NCBI GenBank assembly: GCA_023665605.1
Contig: JAMPDP010000013.1
Span: 1-33,050 of the forward strand
DNA length: 33,050 nt
Reading direction: 5' to 3'
Source of the DNA: Candidatus Amulumruptor caecigallinarius
GTDB lineage: Bacteria > Bacteroidota > Bacteroidia > Bacteroidales > Muribaculaceae
This document shows positions 16,313-23,972 of the stretch, piece by piece. The notes under the pieces are model-generated. The model had not been told where the DNA came from. It did not search any database and was given only the letters and a program-made list of their open reading frames with translations. A program made the translations under genes and the position numbers. Position 1 is the stretch's first letter. Each line of letters begins with the position of its first letter.

Positions 16313-19300
16313 GTGAAATGGCTATATAAGACGCTGCGCACCCTGATAGTGTGCATTCCGGCCCTCATCATCGGGGTGCCGGTGCTGCTCTATGTGGTGC
16401 TGTCATTGCCCCCCGTGCAGAACGCCATCGGCCACCGCGCCGAAGTGGAGCTTGGCAAGCTCCTTGGCGTGAACGTCAACATCGGGCGAGTGGACATCGA
16501 GCCTTTCAACATAGTTACGCTCAGTCGCGTCACCGTGGCCGACAGTGCCGGCATGGCTCACGGGCCGATAGCCGTGATAGACCGTCTGGGGGCCGGCATC
16601 GACATCATGGCAACGCTGCGCAAGCGTGCCTTGGTGGTGACCTACGTGGAAATCATGGGGATGGATGCGCACCTGTGGCGTCTCACTGAAGACTCGCCGC
16701 TCAACATCCAGCCTATCATCGATGCCCTGAAGCCCAAGGACCGGAACAAGCCTCCGACGCGGTTTGACCTGCGGTTTAACTCCGTGGTCATCAGGACATC
16801 GGCGGTGACTTACGACGTGCTCTCGGCACCCACGCCGGAGCCCGGGAGGTTTGATCCGCGCCACATCGCCATACATGACCTGCGTGCTGACATCCATCTG
16901 CCCAAGATAGCCAACGATGACTACACTGTGGACATCCGCCGCCTGCGTCTTGCCGAACGGAGCGGGCTGCAACTGGAAGTGACCGGAAGCGTGCATGCCG
17001 ACAACCAACGCATTGCCGCCGAAGGACTTGTAGTGAAACTGGGTACGAGCCGCCTGCTGATAGCTCCCACAGCCGTCACCATCAAGTCGCTTAAAAGCGT
17101 GGGGAACGATCTGCGCACAGCTCACCTCAACCTTAAAGTGCTCGAGGGGAGCCGGCTCAATGCCGCGGATTTCAGCCCGTTCATTCCTGCTCTGGCTCGT
17201 TCAGAAGCCTCCGTGGAGCTGACCGCCCGCGTCACGGGCACGCTTGATGCTCTGCGTCTGGAGAGTCTGGATGCTTCCGGCAGCGGCGTGCGCCTCACCG
17301 CATCCGGCTCACTTGACGGCCTCACACAAGGGCGCGAGGCGCTGAGTGCCCGTCTTGACAATTTTGCCGTCCGCGTGGATGCCCCGCAGTTACAGCGTCA
17401 TTTAGCTGAAGCGATGCAGCTGCCGCCACGGGTAGTCACCATAATGAATGATGCCGGCGTTGCCGAGATGCAGCTCGCCGGCAGTTACAGTGCCGGCGCT
17501 GCTGAGGCCACCGGCAACCTGCGCTCAGCGTTGGCCGATGTCAACTTCGAAGCACGTGCCACCGGCGACATCCCTGCCGGGAAGATTCGCGCCGAAGGGC
17601 GTGTGGAAGTGCCTCAAGCCGACCTCACGGCAGCCCTCCCGGCAAGCGCACGCCTTGGTAGCTTCAGCATCACTGCCGAGGGGGCGGCGGGAATAGCCTC
17701 CGGGCGACTGACCGACTTCGACGTGACGGCCGACGTGACCCGCGCCTACTGGAACAACTATGAGTGGGAGGAGGTGACAGCCACCGCCACTTTAGACGGT
17801 CACAAGCTCACGGCCGATGTGAAGTCCGCCGACCCCGGCGCACGTTGCGACGTGCATGCCGAGGCGCAGACCGACGGAACATTCAGGAGCTTTGCCGATA
17901 TGAGCGGCACTCTGAGTGTGAGCGATTTCGCGCTCTCGCGTCTCCCCGTGGGGGAACCGTGGAGCAAACGGAGGCTCACGGTTGACGGGGAGTGGAGCCT
18001 TTCCTCCCTCAGGCCTGACGAGATGCTGGGTGAATTAGTCCTGACAGGACTCACTCTGGCAGGCGATGAGATGACGAACACCCTTGGTGACATCCGCGCC
18101 GACATTGATTGCACCGCCTCGCCGATGGAAATCAACCTGACGAGCAGAGTAGCTGAGATGCGTGCCACCGGTACCTTCGACTTCAAGCACTTAGGGCGCG
18201 ACGTGACAACTCTTCTTGCTGATGCTGCCCCGTCTCTGTTCCCGGCAGTCACAGCCCCTGCCGGGAAAGAAGCCGAAAAGAGCAGCCTCTCACCCGGCGT
18301 CAACAATTTCAGCGTGGAGCTTACGGTCAACGATACTCGGCCTCTCGACGGGCTTGTGAAGCTCCCTGTCAGCGTGGTGCACCCTGTGGAACTGGGAGCT
18401 ACCCTCAATTCACCGGGGCATTACATGGCCGTTACGCTTGATGCCCCCTATCTGCTCCAGAAGGATAAGCTGATTGAGAACACCGCACTCAACATAGGCA
18501 TCGACGGCGGGCGTGACCGCTCGGGCCTGTACTTCACCACCGTCTATCCCGCCAAGAAAGGGCCTGTGAGCCTTACGCTTGACGGGCAAGGTCACTCCGA
18601 TGAAATCACGCTGAACACTACCTGGGACATGACCGGAGCGCAAGCCATGAGCGGCACACTGTCGCTCACCGCGTCCGCCGCGCGCACCGACGAGGGACTG
18701 CTCACCGGTCATGTGGCCATCAACCCCACCAGCATGAAAATCGGGGGCACAGAGTGGAGCATCGGAAGCAGTGATATAGACATTGCCGAGGGGCGCGCCG
18801 AGATGTCTCGCTGGCTCCTGTCACACGGTGAGCAGTATATAGCGCTGGGGGGTACCCTTTCCGCCGCCGAGACCGACAGTGCCTACATCGACCTTGCCGA
18901 CGTTGACCTGGACTATGTGTTTGACACCCTGAATATCCCCAACGTGGACTTCGGCGGTCATGCCACGGGCCACTTCACAGTAAGGCAGGCACTGAGCAAA
19001 GCCCCCGTGGCGTGGACCGACGCTCTGGCAGTGGAGGGGTTGAGCTACAACAACTGCGTGTTCGGCAACGCCGTCATAGCATCCGCGTGGGACAACGTAG
19101 ACCAGGGTATAACTCTTGATGCCGACATCCAGCGTCCGGAGGGAGGGTGGAGTACTGTCAAGGGTGTAATCTATCCGGTGAAAAACGGCGGCGGTCTTGA
19201 CCTGAGCTTCGGCTGTGACCGCACGCCGGTAGGGTTCCTGCAACCATTTATGAGTGCGTTCTGCTCCAAGGTGACAGGTCTGGTGTGCGGCCATGCACGG

Positions 19301-20923
19301 CTGTTCGGTTCTTTCAGTGATCTTGACCTTGAGGGTGAGGCATTTGCGCAGGACTTGCGCGTAACCCTCCCGTTCACCAACACCACCTATTCAGCCACTG
19401 ACAGCGTAAAATTCACCCCCGGCAGCATCGTGCTCCCGGACATGACCCTGCTTGACAGTGAGGGTCACGCCGCCAAGTTTACGGGGTGGCTACGTCACAG
19501 GGCATTCCATGACCCGGTGTTTGAGTTTGTGCTCCATGACGCGCATGACTTCCTTGCCTATAATATAGCCGAGACCGACACGCAGCCCTGGTACGGGCGT
19601 ATATACGTTGACGGGTCAGCATCCATCACGGGGCGCCCCGGAGTGGTGAACATCGACGTAAACGCCAGTACGGCCCCCAAATCCACCTTCGGGTTTGTGC
19701 TCTCCGACACGCGGAGTGCCGGCGAATACACGTTCATCACCTTCCGCGACCGAGAGGGAGGCACCAAAGTGGAGGGCGCAGAGCTTGAGGGCAATATCCG
19801 CTATGCACCGGAGGCGGTGAAGGCCGCCGGCGCCAAGGCCCGGGAGGCAGCAGCCGAGACTCCCACTGCATTCAATATGCAGATCAACGTGGATGCCAAC
19901 CCCAACGTGGCAGTGACGCTGGTGATGGATCCTGTGGCCGGTGACCGCATCCGTGCCACCGGTTCCGGCAACCTGCGCATGACCTACGCGTCGCGCACCG
20001 ACGAGATGGCCATCTTCGGCACATACACCATAGACCGCGGTCTGTACAACTTCACCCTCCAGGACATCATCGTCAAGGACTTCACCATAGAGAGCGGGAG
20101 CGCCATCACCTTCCACGGCAACCCCTACGCTGCACAGCTTGCCATCACGGCGGCTTACCAGACGACCGCCAACCTCACCGACCTCGACGAGAGCTTCAAG
20201 GATGACCATGACCTGGCACGCACCTCCGTGCCTGTGCGTGCGCTGCTGAAAGTGAGCGGCGATATGCGTCAGCCTGATCTGGCCTTTGACCTCGACTTCC
20301 CCACGCTGACGAGCGACATAGACCGCAAGGTGCGCTCACTGGTCAACACCGAGGAGATGCTCAACCGGCAGGTGATGTATCTGCTGGCTCTCAACCGCTT
20401 CTATACTCCCGACTACAACACCGGGGCCTCCACTCACAATAACGAGATAGCCTCTCTGGCCACCAACACGCTGACGAGCCGACTGGGAAGCCTTCTCGGC
20501 ACCATTGATGACAACTGGAGTTTTGCGCCGAGCATCCGTTCGGAGGCCGGCGACTTCTCGGATACGGAGGTTGACCTGGCCCTGTCGAGCCATCTGCTGA
20601 ACAACCGTCTGCTCATCAACGGCAACCTCGGTTATCGCGACAAGTCGCTCAACACCAGTTCGTTTATCGGCGATTTTGACATCGAGTATATCCTGAATCG
20701 CCGCGGCACCATCCGCCTTAAGGCCTACAACCGCTTCAATGACCAGACCTTCTACGGGCGCAACGCGCTGACTACCCAGGGTGCCGGCGTAGTGTTCAAG
20801 CTGGACTTTGACAACTTTGACTCATGGCTGCGCCCCTTCCGCCGCAAAAAGAAAGCCGAGGCAGATGCCCCGGCTGATACGGTAGCGGCCCCAGAGGTCA
20901 CTCCTGTTCCGAAGGAGCAGTAG
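16313..20923 (+). CDS. tamB: Translocation and assembly module protein TamB
   Basis: The GTG at 16313 starts MKWLYKTLRTLIV, the normal N-terminal anchor, giving 1536 residues; a TTG at 16307 is an alternative, and the longer open frame from 16187 adds nothing family-like. After one membrane helix (about 9-32) come an AsmA-like start (KLLGVNVNIGRVDIEPFN), a very long beta-rich middle, and the C-terminal DUF490 domain (about 1200-1500) with FGTYTIDRGLYNFTLQDI and ARTSVPVRALLKVSGDM. TamB is an inner-membrane protein spanning the periplasm, implicated in outer-membrane protein assembly and lipid transport. Its 3' end overlaps the convergent DUF308 gene by 26 bp. Confidence 0.9.
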   Translation: MKWLYKTLRTLIVCIPALIIGVPVLLYVVLSLPPVQNAIGHRAEVELGKLLGVNVNIGRVDIEPFNIVTLSRVTVADSAGMAHGPIAVIDRLGAGIDIMATLRKRALVVTYVEIMGMDAHLWRLTEDSPLNIQPIIDALKPKDRNKPPTRFDLRFNSVVIRTSAVTYDVLSAPTPEPGRFDPRHIAIHDLRADIHLPKIANDDYTVDIRRLRLAERSGLQLEVTGSVHADNQRIAAEGLVVKLGTSRLLIAPTAVTIKSLKSVGNDLRTAHLNLKVLEGSRLNAADFSPFIPALARSEASVELTARVTGTLDALRLESLDASGSGVRLTASGSLDGLTQGREALSARLDNFAVRVDAPQLQRHLAEAMQLPPRVVTIMNDAGVAEMQLAGSYSAGAAEATGNLRSALADVNFEARATGDIPAGKIRAEGRVEVPQADLTAALPASARLGSFSITAEGAAGIASGRLTDFDVTADVTRAYWNNYEWEEVTATATLDGHKLTADVKSADPGARCDVHAEAQTDGTFRSFADMSGTLSVSDFALSRLPVGEPWSKRRLTVDGEWSLSSLRPDEMLGELVLTGLTLAGDEMTNTLGDIRADIDCTASPMEINLTSRVAEMRATGTFDFKHLGRDVTTLLADAAPSLFPAVTAPAGKEAEKSSLSPGVNNFSVELTVNDTRPLDGLVKLPVSVVHPVELGATLNSPGHYMAVTLDAPYLLQKDKLIENTALNIGIDGGRDRSGLYFTTVYPAKKGPVSLTLDGQGHSDEITLNTTWDMTGAQAMSGTLSLTASAARTDEGLLTGHVAINPTSMKIGGTEWSIGSSDIDIAEGRAEMSRWLLSHGEQYIALGGTLSAAETDSAYIDLADVDLDYVFDTLNIPNVDFGGHATGHFTVRQALSKAPVAWTDALAVEGLSYNNCVFGNAVIASAWDNVDQGITLDADIQRPEGGWSTVKGVIYPVKNGGGLDLSFGCDRTPVGFLQPFMSAFCSKVTGLVCGHARLFGSFSDLDLEGEAFAQDLRVTLPFTNTTYSATDSVKFTPGSIVLPDMTLLDSEGHAAKFTGWLRHRAFHDPVFEFVLHDAHDFLAYNIAETDTQPWYGRIYVDGSASITGRPGVVNIDVNASTAPKSTFGFVLSDTRSAGEYTFITFRDREGGTKVEGAELEGNIRYAPEAVKAAGAKAREAAAETPTAFNMQINVDANPNVAVTLVMDPVAGDRIRATGSGNLRMTYASRTDEMAIFGTYTIDRGLYNFTLQDIIVKDFTIESGSAITFHGNPYAAQLAITAAYQTTANLTDLDESFKDDHDLARTSVPVRALLKVSGDMRQPDLAFDLDFPTLTSDIDRKVRSLVNTEEMLNRQVMYLLALNRFYTPDYNTGASTHNNEIASLATNTLTSRLGSLLGTIDDNWSFAPSIRSEAGDFSDTEVDLALSSHLLNNRLLINGNLGYRDKSLNTSSFIGDFDIEYILNRRGTIRLKAYNRFNDQTFYGRNALTTQGAGVVFKLDFDNFDSWLRPFRRKKKAEADAPADTVAAPEVTPVPKEQ

Positions 20924-21428
20924 TCATCACATCCACCAGACGGTTGATGCCTGAGGCTGTCAGGCAGATACCCGTGATGAGAACCACTGTGGAGTTGATG
21001 GCGCGCACGGGGGTGAGCACCAGTACCAATGCAGCGATTATCATCAGCACCGGCACAATATAGAAGTAGCCGGGCAGCTTGCCGGGACGAGCCAGACGCA
21101 CCATGGTGATGATGTCGTTGACGGCCACGATGAGCAGTGCCACGGCGAACACAAACACCATGAACTTCTCGAAGAAGAGTGGCTGCACCATGATCCACAG
21201 ACCGAGGGCCGCCGCAATCACGCCGGTCACAATCACCGGCGCGTTAGTGCCCTCCGTCTTGCGTCGTGCACTGACGGCGAGGATGTTATACACACCCACC
21301 AGGATCATCACAAGGCCGATTGCCTCGATAATCCACTCGATGAAATTGCCGTTGAAGAGGCATATCATCATCACTCCCAAAGCCAGTATGAGCAGCGGAG
21401 AAACCAGTGATGAAGTCTTTTTGTCCAT
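20898..21428 (-). CDS. DUF308/HdeD-like membrane protein
   Basis: The preferred ATG at 21428 gives 176 residues beginning MDKKTSSLVSPLLILALG; an in-frame ATG at 21458 would add ten residues. Six hydrophobic segments, in pairs separated by short loops, follow the DUF308 duplication pattern of HdeD-like proteins, which in enterobacteria are linked to acid resistance. That role is not established in Bacteroidales. The gene converges on tamB, sharing 26 bp of 3' sequence with it. Confidence 0.8.
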   Translation of the reverse strand: MDKKTSSLVSPLLILALGVMMICLFNGNFIEWIIEAIGLVMILVGVYNILAVSARRKTEGTNAPVIVTGVIAAALGLWIMVQPLFFEKFMVFVFAVALLIVAVNDIITMVRLARPGKLPGYFYIVPVLMIIAALVLVLTPVRAINSTVVLITGICLTASGINRLVDVMTTAPSEQE

Positions 21429-21623
21429 AATATCAGAGAATTTATATCTTTCAGACACGCGACCGACCCCATTAGTTCACCCCGCCCCGCCCAATTCACT
21501 ACACCACTTCCATTTCCGTATATGGTTCATTGAGTAGTTGCAGTTTCTCGGTTTGGCTTTTGTTGGGATTTGGGTGGTTTGATCCGGGAAGTCAACTATT
21601 GGGGAGGGGAGGGCGTTTTATCT

Positions 21624-21887
21624 ATGACTAACATTAAGATGATTACTGATATGTCAGACAGACTTTCATATGAAGAGAAAAAGGAGCTCCCGGACAGTGT
21701 GTTCGGACTTCCTGAGAGGCGTGAATATCCCATGCCGGATGCCGCGCATGTGCGTGCCGCTGAGGCTTACTTCCGCTACTGTCCGGAAGATTTGAAGCCG
21801 AAGCTGGCGAAGGCTATATTGGCGCGAGCCAAGGAGTATGGTGTGGATGTGGAGAGCCCCACCGTGCTACAATACGCTGCCGAGTGA
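21624..21887 (+). CDS. Small conserved-looking protein, DUF6582-like
   Basis: The ATG at 21624 gives 87 residues; upstream in-frame codons (from 21570) look non-coding. The centre, LPDSVFGLPERREYPMPD followed by HVRAAEAYFRYCPEDLKPKLAKAILARAKEYGVDV, resembles the DUF6582 motif found in small bacterial and phage proteins (from memory). It is hydrophilic with a helical second half and no signal peptide. No partner gene is adjacent: it faces the DUF308 gene on one side and the tandem repeat array on the other. Function unknown. Confidence 0.72.
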   Translation: MTNIKMITDMSDRLSYEEKKELPDSVFGLPERREYPMPDAAHVRAAEAYFRYCPEDLKPKLAKAILARAKEYGVDVESPTVLQYAAE

Positions 21888-21950
21888 AGGTAGCTTTTGC
21901 ATGATGCCGTTTTGACGGTGTTGCAGAATCTTCCGTTACCTCGTTGGGGG

Positions 21951-22467
21951 TTGTAAATCGGCGTCCTGCGGACGCCCTTTGCTGTGCCGACTATGACCCC
22001 GGATGCCTGCGCTGTCGCTCCGGCTTCCGGGGCTACGGGTAAATCAGCGTCCTGCGGACGCTCCTTAGGAGGGTGGGCACACCCGGCTGTGCTGACTATG
22101 ACCCCGGATGCCTGCGCTGTCGCTCCGGCTTCCGGGGCTACGGGTAAATCGGCGTCCTGCGGACGCTCCTTAGGAGGGTGGGCACTCCCGGCTGTGCCGA
22201 CTATGACCCCGGATGCCTGCGCTGTCGCTCCGGCTTCCGGGACTATGGGTAAATCAGCGTCCTGCGGACGCTCCTTAGGAGGGAGGGCACTCCCGGCAGT
22301 GCTGACGATGACCCCGGATGCCTGCGCTGTCGCTCCGGCTTCCGGGGCTACGGGTAAATCGGCGTCCTGCGGACGCTCCTTATGAGGGTGGGCACTCCCG
22401 GCAGTGCTGACGATGACCCCGGATGCCTACGCTGTCGCTCCGGCTTCCGGGGCTATGACTAAATCAG
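21951..22467. repeat. 105-bp tandem repeat array (about 4.5 units)
   Basis: The landmark gactatgaccccggatg or its gacgatg variant recurs at 21989, 22094, 22199, 22304 and 22409, exactly 105 bp apart. Each unit has a CCCCGGATG...TTCCGGGG palindrome and a gcgtcctgcggacgc palindrome (22047, 22152, 22257 and 22362, plus a leading copy at 21961), then ctccttaggag. Units differ at only a few bases. 105 is divisible by three, so a long frame stays open, but the content is palindrome-driven and I do not call a gene. Confidence 0.9.
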
Positions 22468-22510
22468 GAAAGTGTATCAAAAGTTTTTGGAGGGTGTTGC
22501 ATAACCGCCC

Positions 22511-22710
22511 GAAGAGCGTCCGTAGGACGCTGATTTACCGTAGCCCCGGAAGCCGCAGCGCAGCGTAGGCATCCGGGGATGAGTGGCATCCAACAAACTG
22601 GGCGTCCGCAGGACGCCGATTTACAACACAAATTTTGTACAATGACCGACGATTTCGGTTAAGAGGCACAGGAAATGTAAATCGGCGTCCTGCGGACGCT
22701 CCTTAGGGGG
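22511..22710. repeat. Inverted and solitary copies of the array modules
   Basis: The array modules reappear in opposite orientation at 22516-22578 (gcgtccgtaggacgc, then tagccccggaagccg and gcatccgggg) and at 22602-22625 (gcgtccgcaggacgc). A forward copy lies at 22685-22710 (gcgtcctgcggacgc, ctccttagg). They fill the space between the array and the mgsA stop. Confidence 0.85.
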
Positions 22711-22763
22711 GGTAACACCGCAAAAGGATTGAACGTTTCTTTTTCGAGCTTCGCGCTTAGGGG

Positions 22764-23210
22764 TCAGGAGCGCTTGAACTCGGTGTAGCTCTGCTCGCGG
22801 GGCACGTAGTTGGGGTCGCTCCAGAGGGTGCTGCTGATCATCAGGTCGGCGCTGATGCGGTTGCAGGCGATGGGCACGTTGTGGATGCGGCACTGGCGCA
22901 GAAGCATCTGTATGTCAGCTTCGTGTGGCTGAGCGTTGAGGTCGTCAATCAGAAATACGGCGAGGTCAACCTCCTTGCGAACCACCTTGGCGGCGATTTC
23001 GGCATCCCCGCCCATCGGGCCTGAGTTCATGCACTCTACGTCTGCGTTGATGCCGGCCTCCTCGAATGCTTTGCGGATGAGGCCACCGGTGGTGCCGGTG
23101 CACACCAGATGATGCTTGGCGAGATAGGGGGCGTTATACTTCACCCAGTCGACCATGTCCGCTTTGCGGTGGTCGTGAGCCACGAGGGCGATGGTGAGTT
23201 TCTCTTTCAT
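22764..23210 (-). CDS. mgsA: Methylglyoxal synthase
   Basis: The 148-residue enzyme converts dihydroxyacetone phosphate to methylglyoxal and phosphate, a bypass when phosphorylated sugars build up. The family motifs are all present: LVAHDHRK with H12, CTGTTGG (37-43) for phosphate binding, SGPMGGD with the catalytic Asp D69, and IDDLNAQPHEAD, where D89, H96 and D99 align with D91, H98 and D101 of E. coli MgsA. NVPIACNRISAD completes the signature. No operon partner is visible. The 5' region has stable hairpins, and I find no consensus promoter within 200 bp. A terminator (23413-23440) separates it from the candidate RNA upstream. Confidence 0.93.
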   Translation of the reverse strand: MKEKLTIALVAHDHRKADMVDWVKYNAPYLAKHHLVCTGTTGGLIRKAFEEAGINADVECMNSGPMGGDAEIAAKVVRKEVDLAVFLIDDLNAQPHEADIQMLLRQCRIHNVPIACNRISADLMISSTLWSDPNYVPREQSYTEFKRS

Positions 23211-23243
23211 GTGATGAACCGTTATAGAGGTGAGACATCCGTA

Positions 23244-23339
23244 CCCCCACAGCAGGGGGCGACGGTAAAGCGTTGCAATATGTTAACGCCACAACCTCCC
23301 CTGCGGTTCACAGCATATGCTTTCTGCGTCGAGGTTGTG
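23244..23339 (-). other. Structured leader region of mgsA
   Basis: Two hairpins precede the mgsA start. ccccc (23244-23248) pairs with ggggg (23255-23259), extended by ccgt/acgg. Further upstream cacaacctc (23290-23298) pairs with gaggttgtg (23331-23339), with the palindrome agcatatgct (23312-23321) in its loop. No known riboswitch is recognised. Confidence 0.4.
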
Positions 23340-23412
23340 TCATCTGTACAGAGTTCGTTTCTGCGCGGAGCCATGGAACCTTCTATCAATATGGTGTGAT
23401 GGAGGTGACGAC

Positions 23413-23440
23413 AAAAAAAGTTGTCGCGCCTCCCGACAAC
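23413..23440 (-). terminator. Intrinsic terminator of the candidate RNA
   Basis: On the reverse strand GTTGTCG (23440-23434), a 7-nt loop, CGACAAC (23426-23420) and then seven T residues form a textbook terminator. Confidence 0.8.
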
Positions 23441-23603
23441 GGGAAACGCGACCGGTTTTTCATTTTACAAACGGATGTGTTTTAGGTTAAGCTTAAGTCT
23501 TCACGGGGGAGGCTTTGCGCGTCACTAAGACAGGTGTTTTGCGCGAGCGTCCCCGCAGGGAGTTTTTCAGGTAATAGGTGTAAGGTCTAAGATTAGGTTT
23601 CGG
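23413..23603 (-). ncRNA. Candidate small non-coding RNA, about 190 nt
   Basis: A promoter (23610-23641) and an intrinsic terminator (23413-23440) on the reverse strand bracket about 190 nt with no convincing reading frame. Inside, a long imperfect hairpin can form between about 23553 and 23505: CGGGGACGCTCGCGC with GCGCAAAGCCTCCCCCG, capped by AAAACACCTGTCTTAGTGAC. Size, isolation and architecture would suit a 6S RNA (the Bacteroidales-1 type), but I cannot pair its 5' and 3' ends convincingly, so this is only a hypothesis. It does not show the tRNA-like ends of tmRNA or the conserved core of RNase P or SRP RNA. Confidence 0.55.
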
Positions 23604-23609
23604 ATAGCA

Positions 23610-23641
23610 CAAAGGTATGCAAAAGAATCGGGAGCAGCAAG
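23610..23641 (-). promoter_or_regulatory. Promoter of the candidate RNA
   Basis: TACCTTTG (23617-23610, reverse strand) is a full -7 match. CTTG lies 20 nt upstream as a 3-of-4 match to the -33 TTTG. The mgsA start is 390 nt away and behind a terminator, so this promoter is not well placed for it. Confidence 0.6.
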
Positions 23642-23732
23642 AGTGTTTTATATTCGTTAACATCTTTTTAATCTGAGAAACACTTTGGCGGTGCCAATGT
23701 CGGTTTATGGGTGTCGTTAGGGGGTAGGGCAA

Positions 23733-23775
23733 AAAGAAACCTCCCGGCTCGTTTTCTCAAACTGGCCGGGAGGTT
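23733..23775 (-). terminator. Strong hairpin terminator downstream of obgE
   Basis: aacctcccggc (23738-23748) and gccgggaggtt (23765-23775) form an 11-bp perfect stem with a 16-nt loop. On the reverse strand it is followed by TTTCTTTTT, so it would end the ObgE operon. The forward side is also T-containing, so it may act both ways. Confidence 0.65.
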
Positions 23776-23814
23776 GTTTCGTTTAGAAACACATGAAAAA
23801 GTAGTGAAACATTA

Positions 23815-23862
23815 ACCTTATGAAGCTCAATTAACATCTTTGTAACTTCATAACGCCGTAAG
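23815..23862. repeat. Inverted repeat TTATGAAG/CTTCATAA
   Basis: The arms at about 23818-23825 and 23845-23852 are perfect over 8 bp, with outer cctta/taagg pairs. The AT-rich loop contains catctttg. The role is unknown; it lies between the two terminator-like structures after obgE. Confidence 0.45.
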
Positions 23863-23872
23863 GCTTAAAAAG

Positions 23873-23969
23873 GTTTGCGAGCTGCTAAAAATTTTTCACT
23901 TTTTTCTTAAAAGCGTTAATGCAGGCACGTAGCGGCGGTGCAAAAGCGGTAGCCGGGACGCTCGCAAAC
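23873..23969 (-). other. Long-range inverted repeat directly after the obgE stop
   Basis: gtttgcgagc (23873-23882) and gctcgcaaac (23960-23969) are perfect 10-nt arms 77 nt apart, starting 3 nt beyond the obgE stop. On the reverse strand the second arm is followed by CTTTTT, so the structure could act as a long-looped terminator or a 3' stabilising stem. Confidence 0.45.
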
Positions 23970-23972
23970 TGG

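Noticed and set aside
21984-22385. 133-residue open frame in the tandem repeats
   Set aside because: It follows from a 105-bp period divisible by three; the unit is made of palindromes, and the translation resembles no protein I know.
21951-22467. CRISPR array
   Set aside because: The repeat unit is 105 bp with no unique spacers, and no cas genes are present.
23413-23603. tmRNA, RNase P RNA or SRP RNA
   Set aside because: I do not see tRNA-like ends, the conserved RNase P core or the SRP GGAAG/GCAGC loop.
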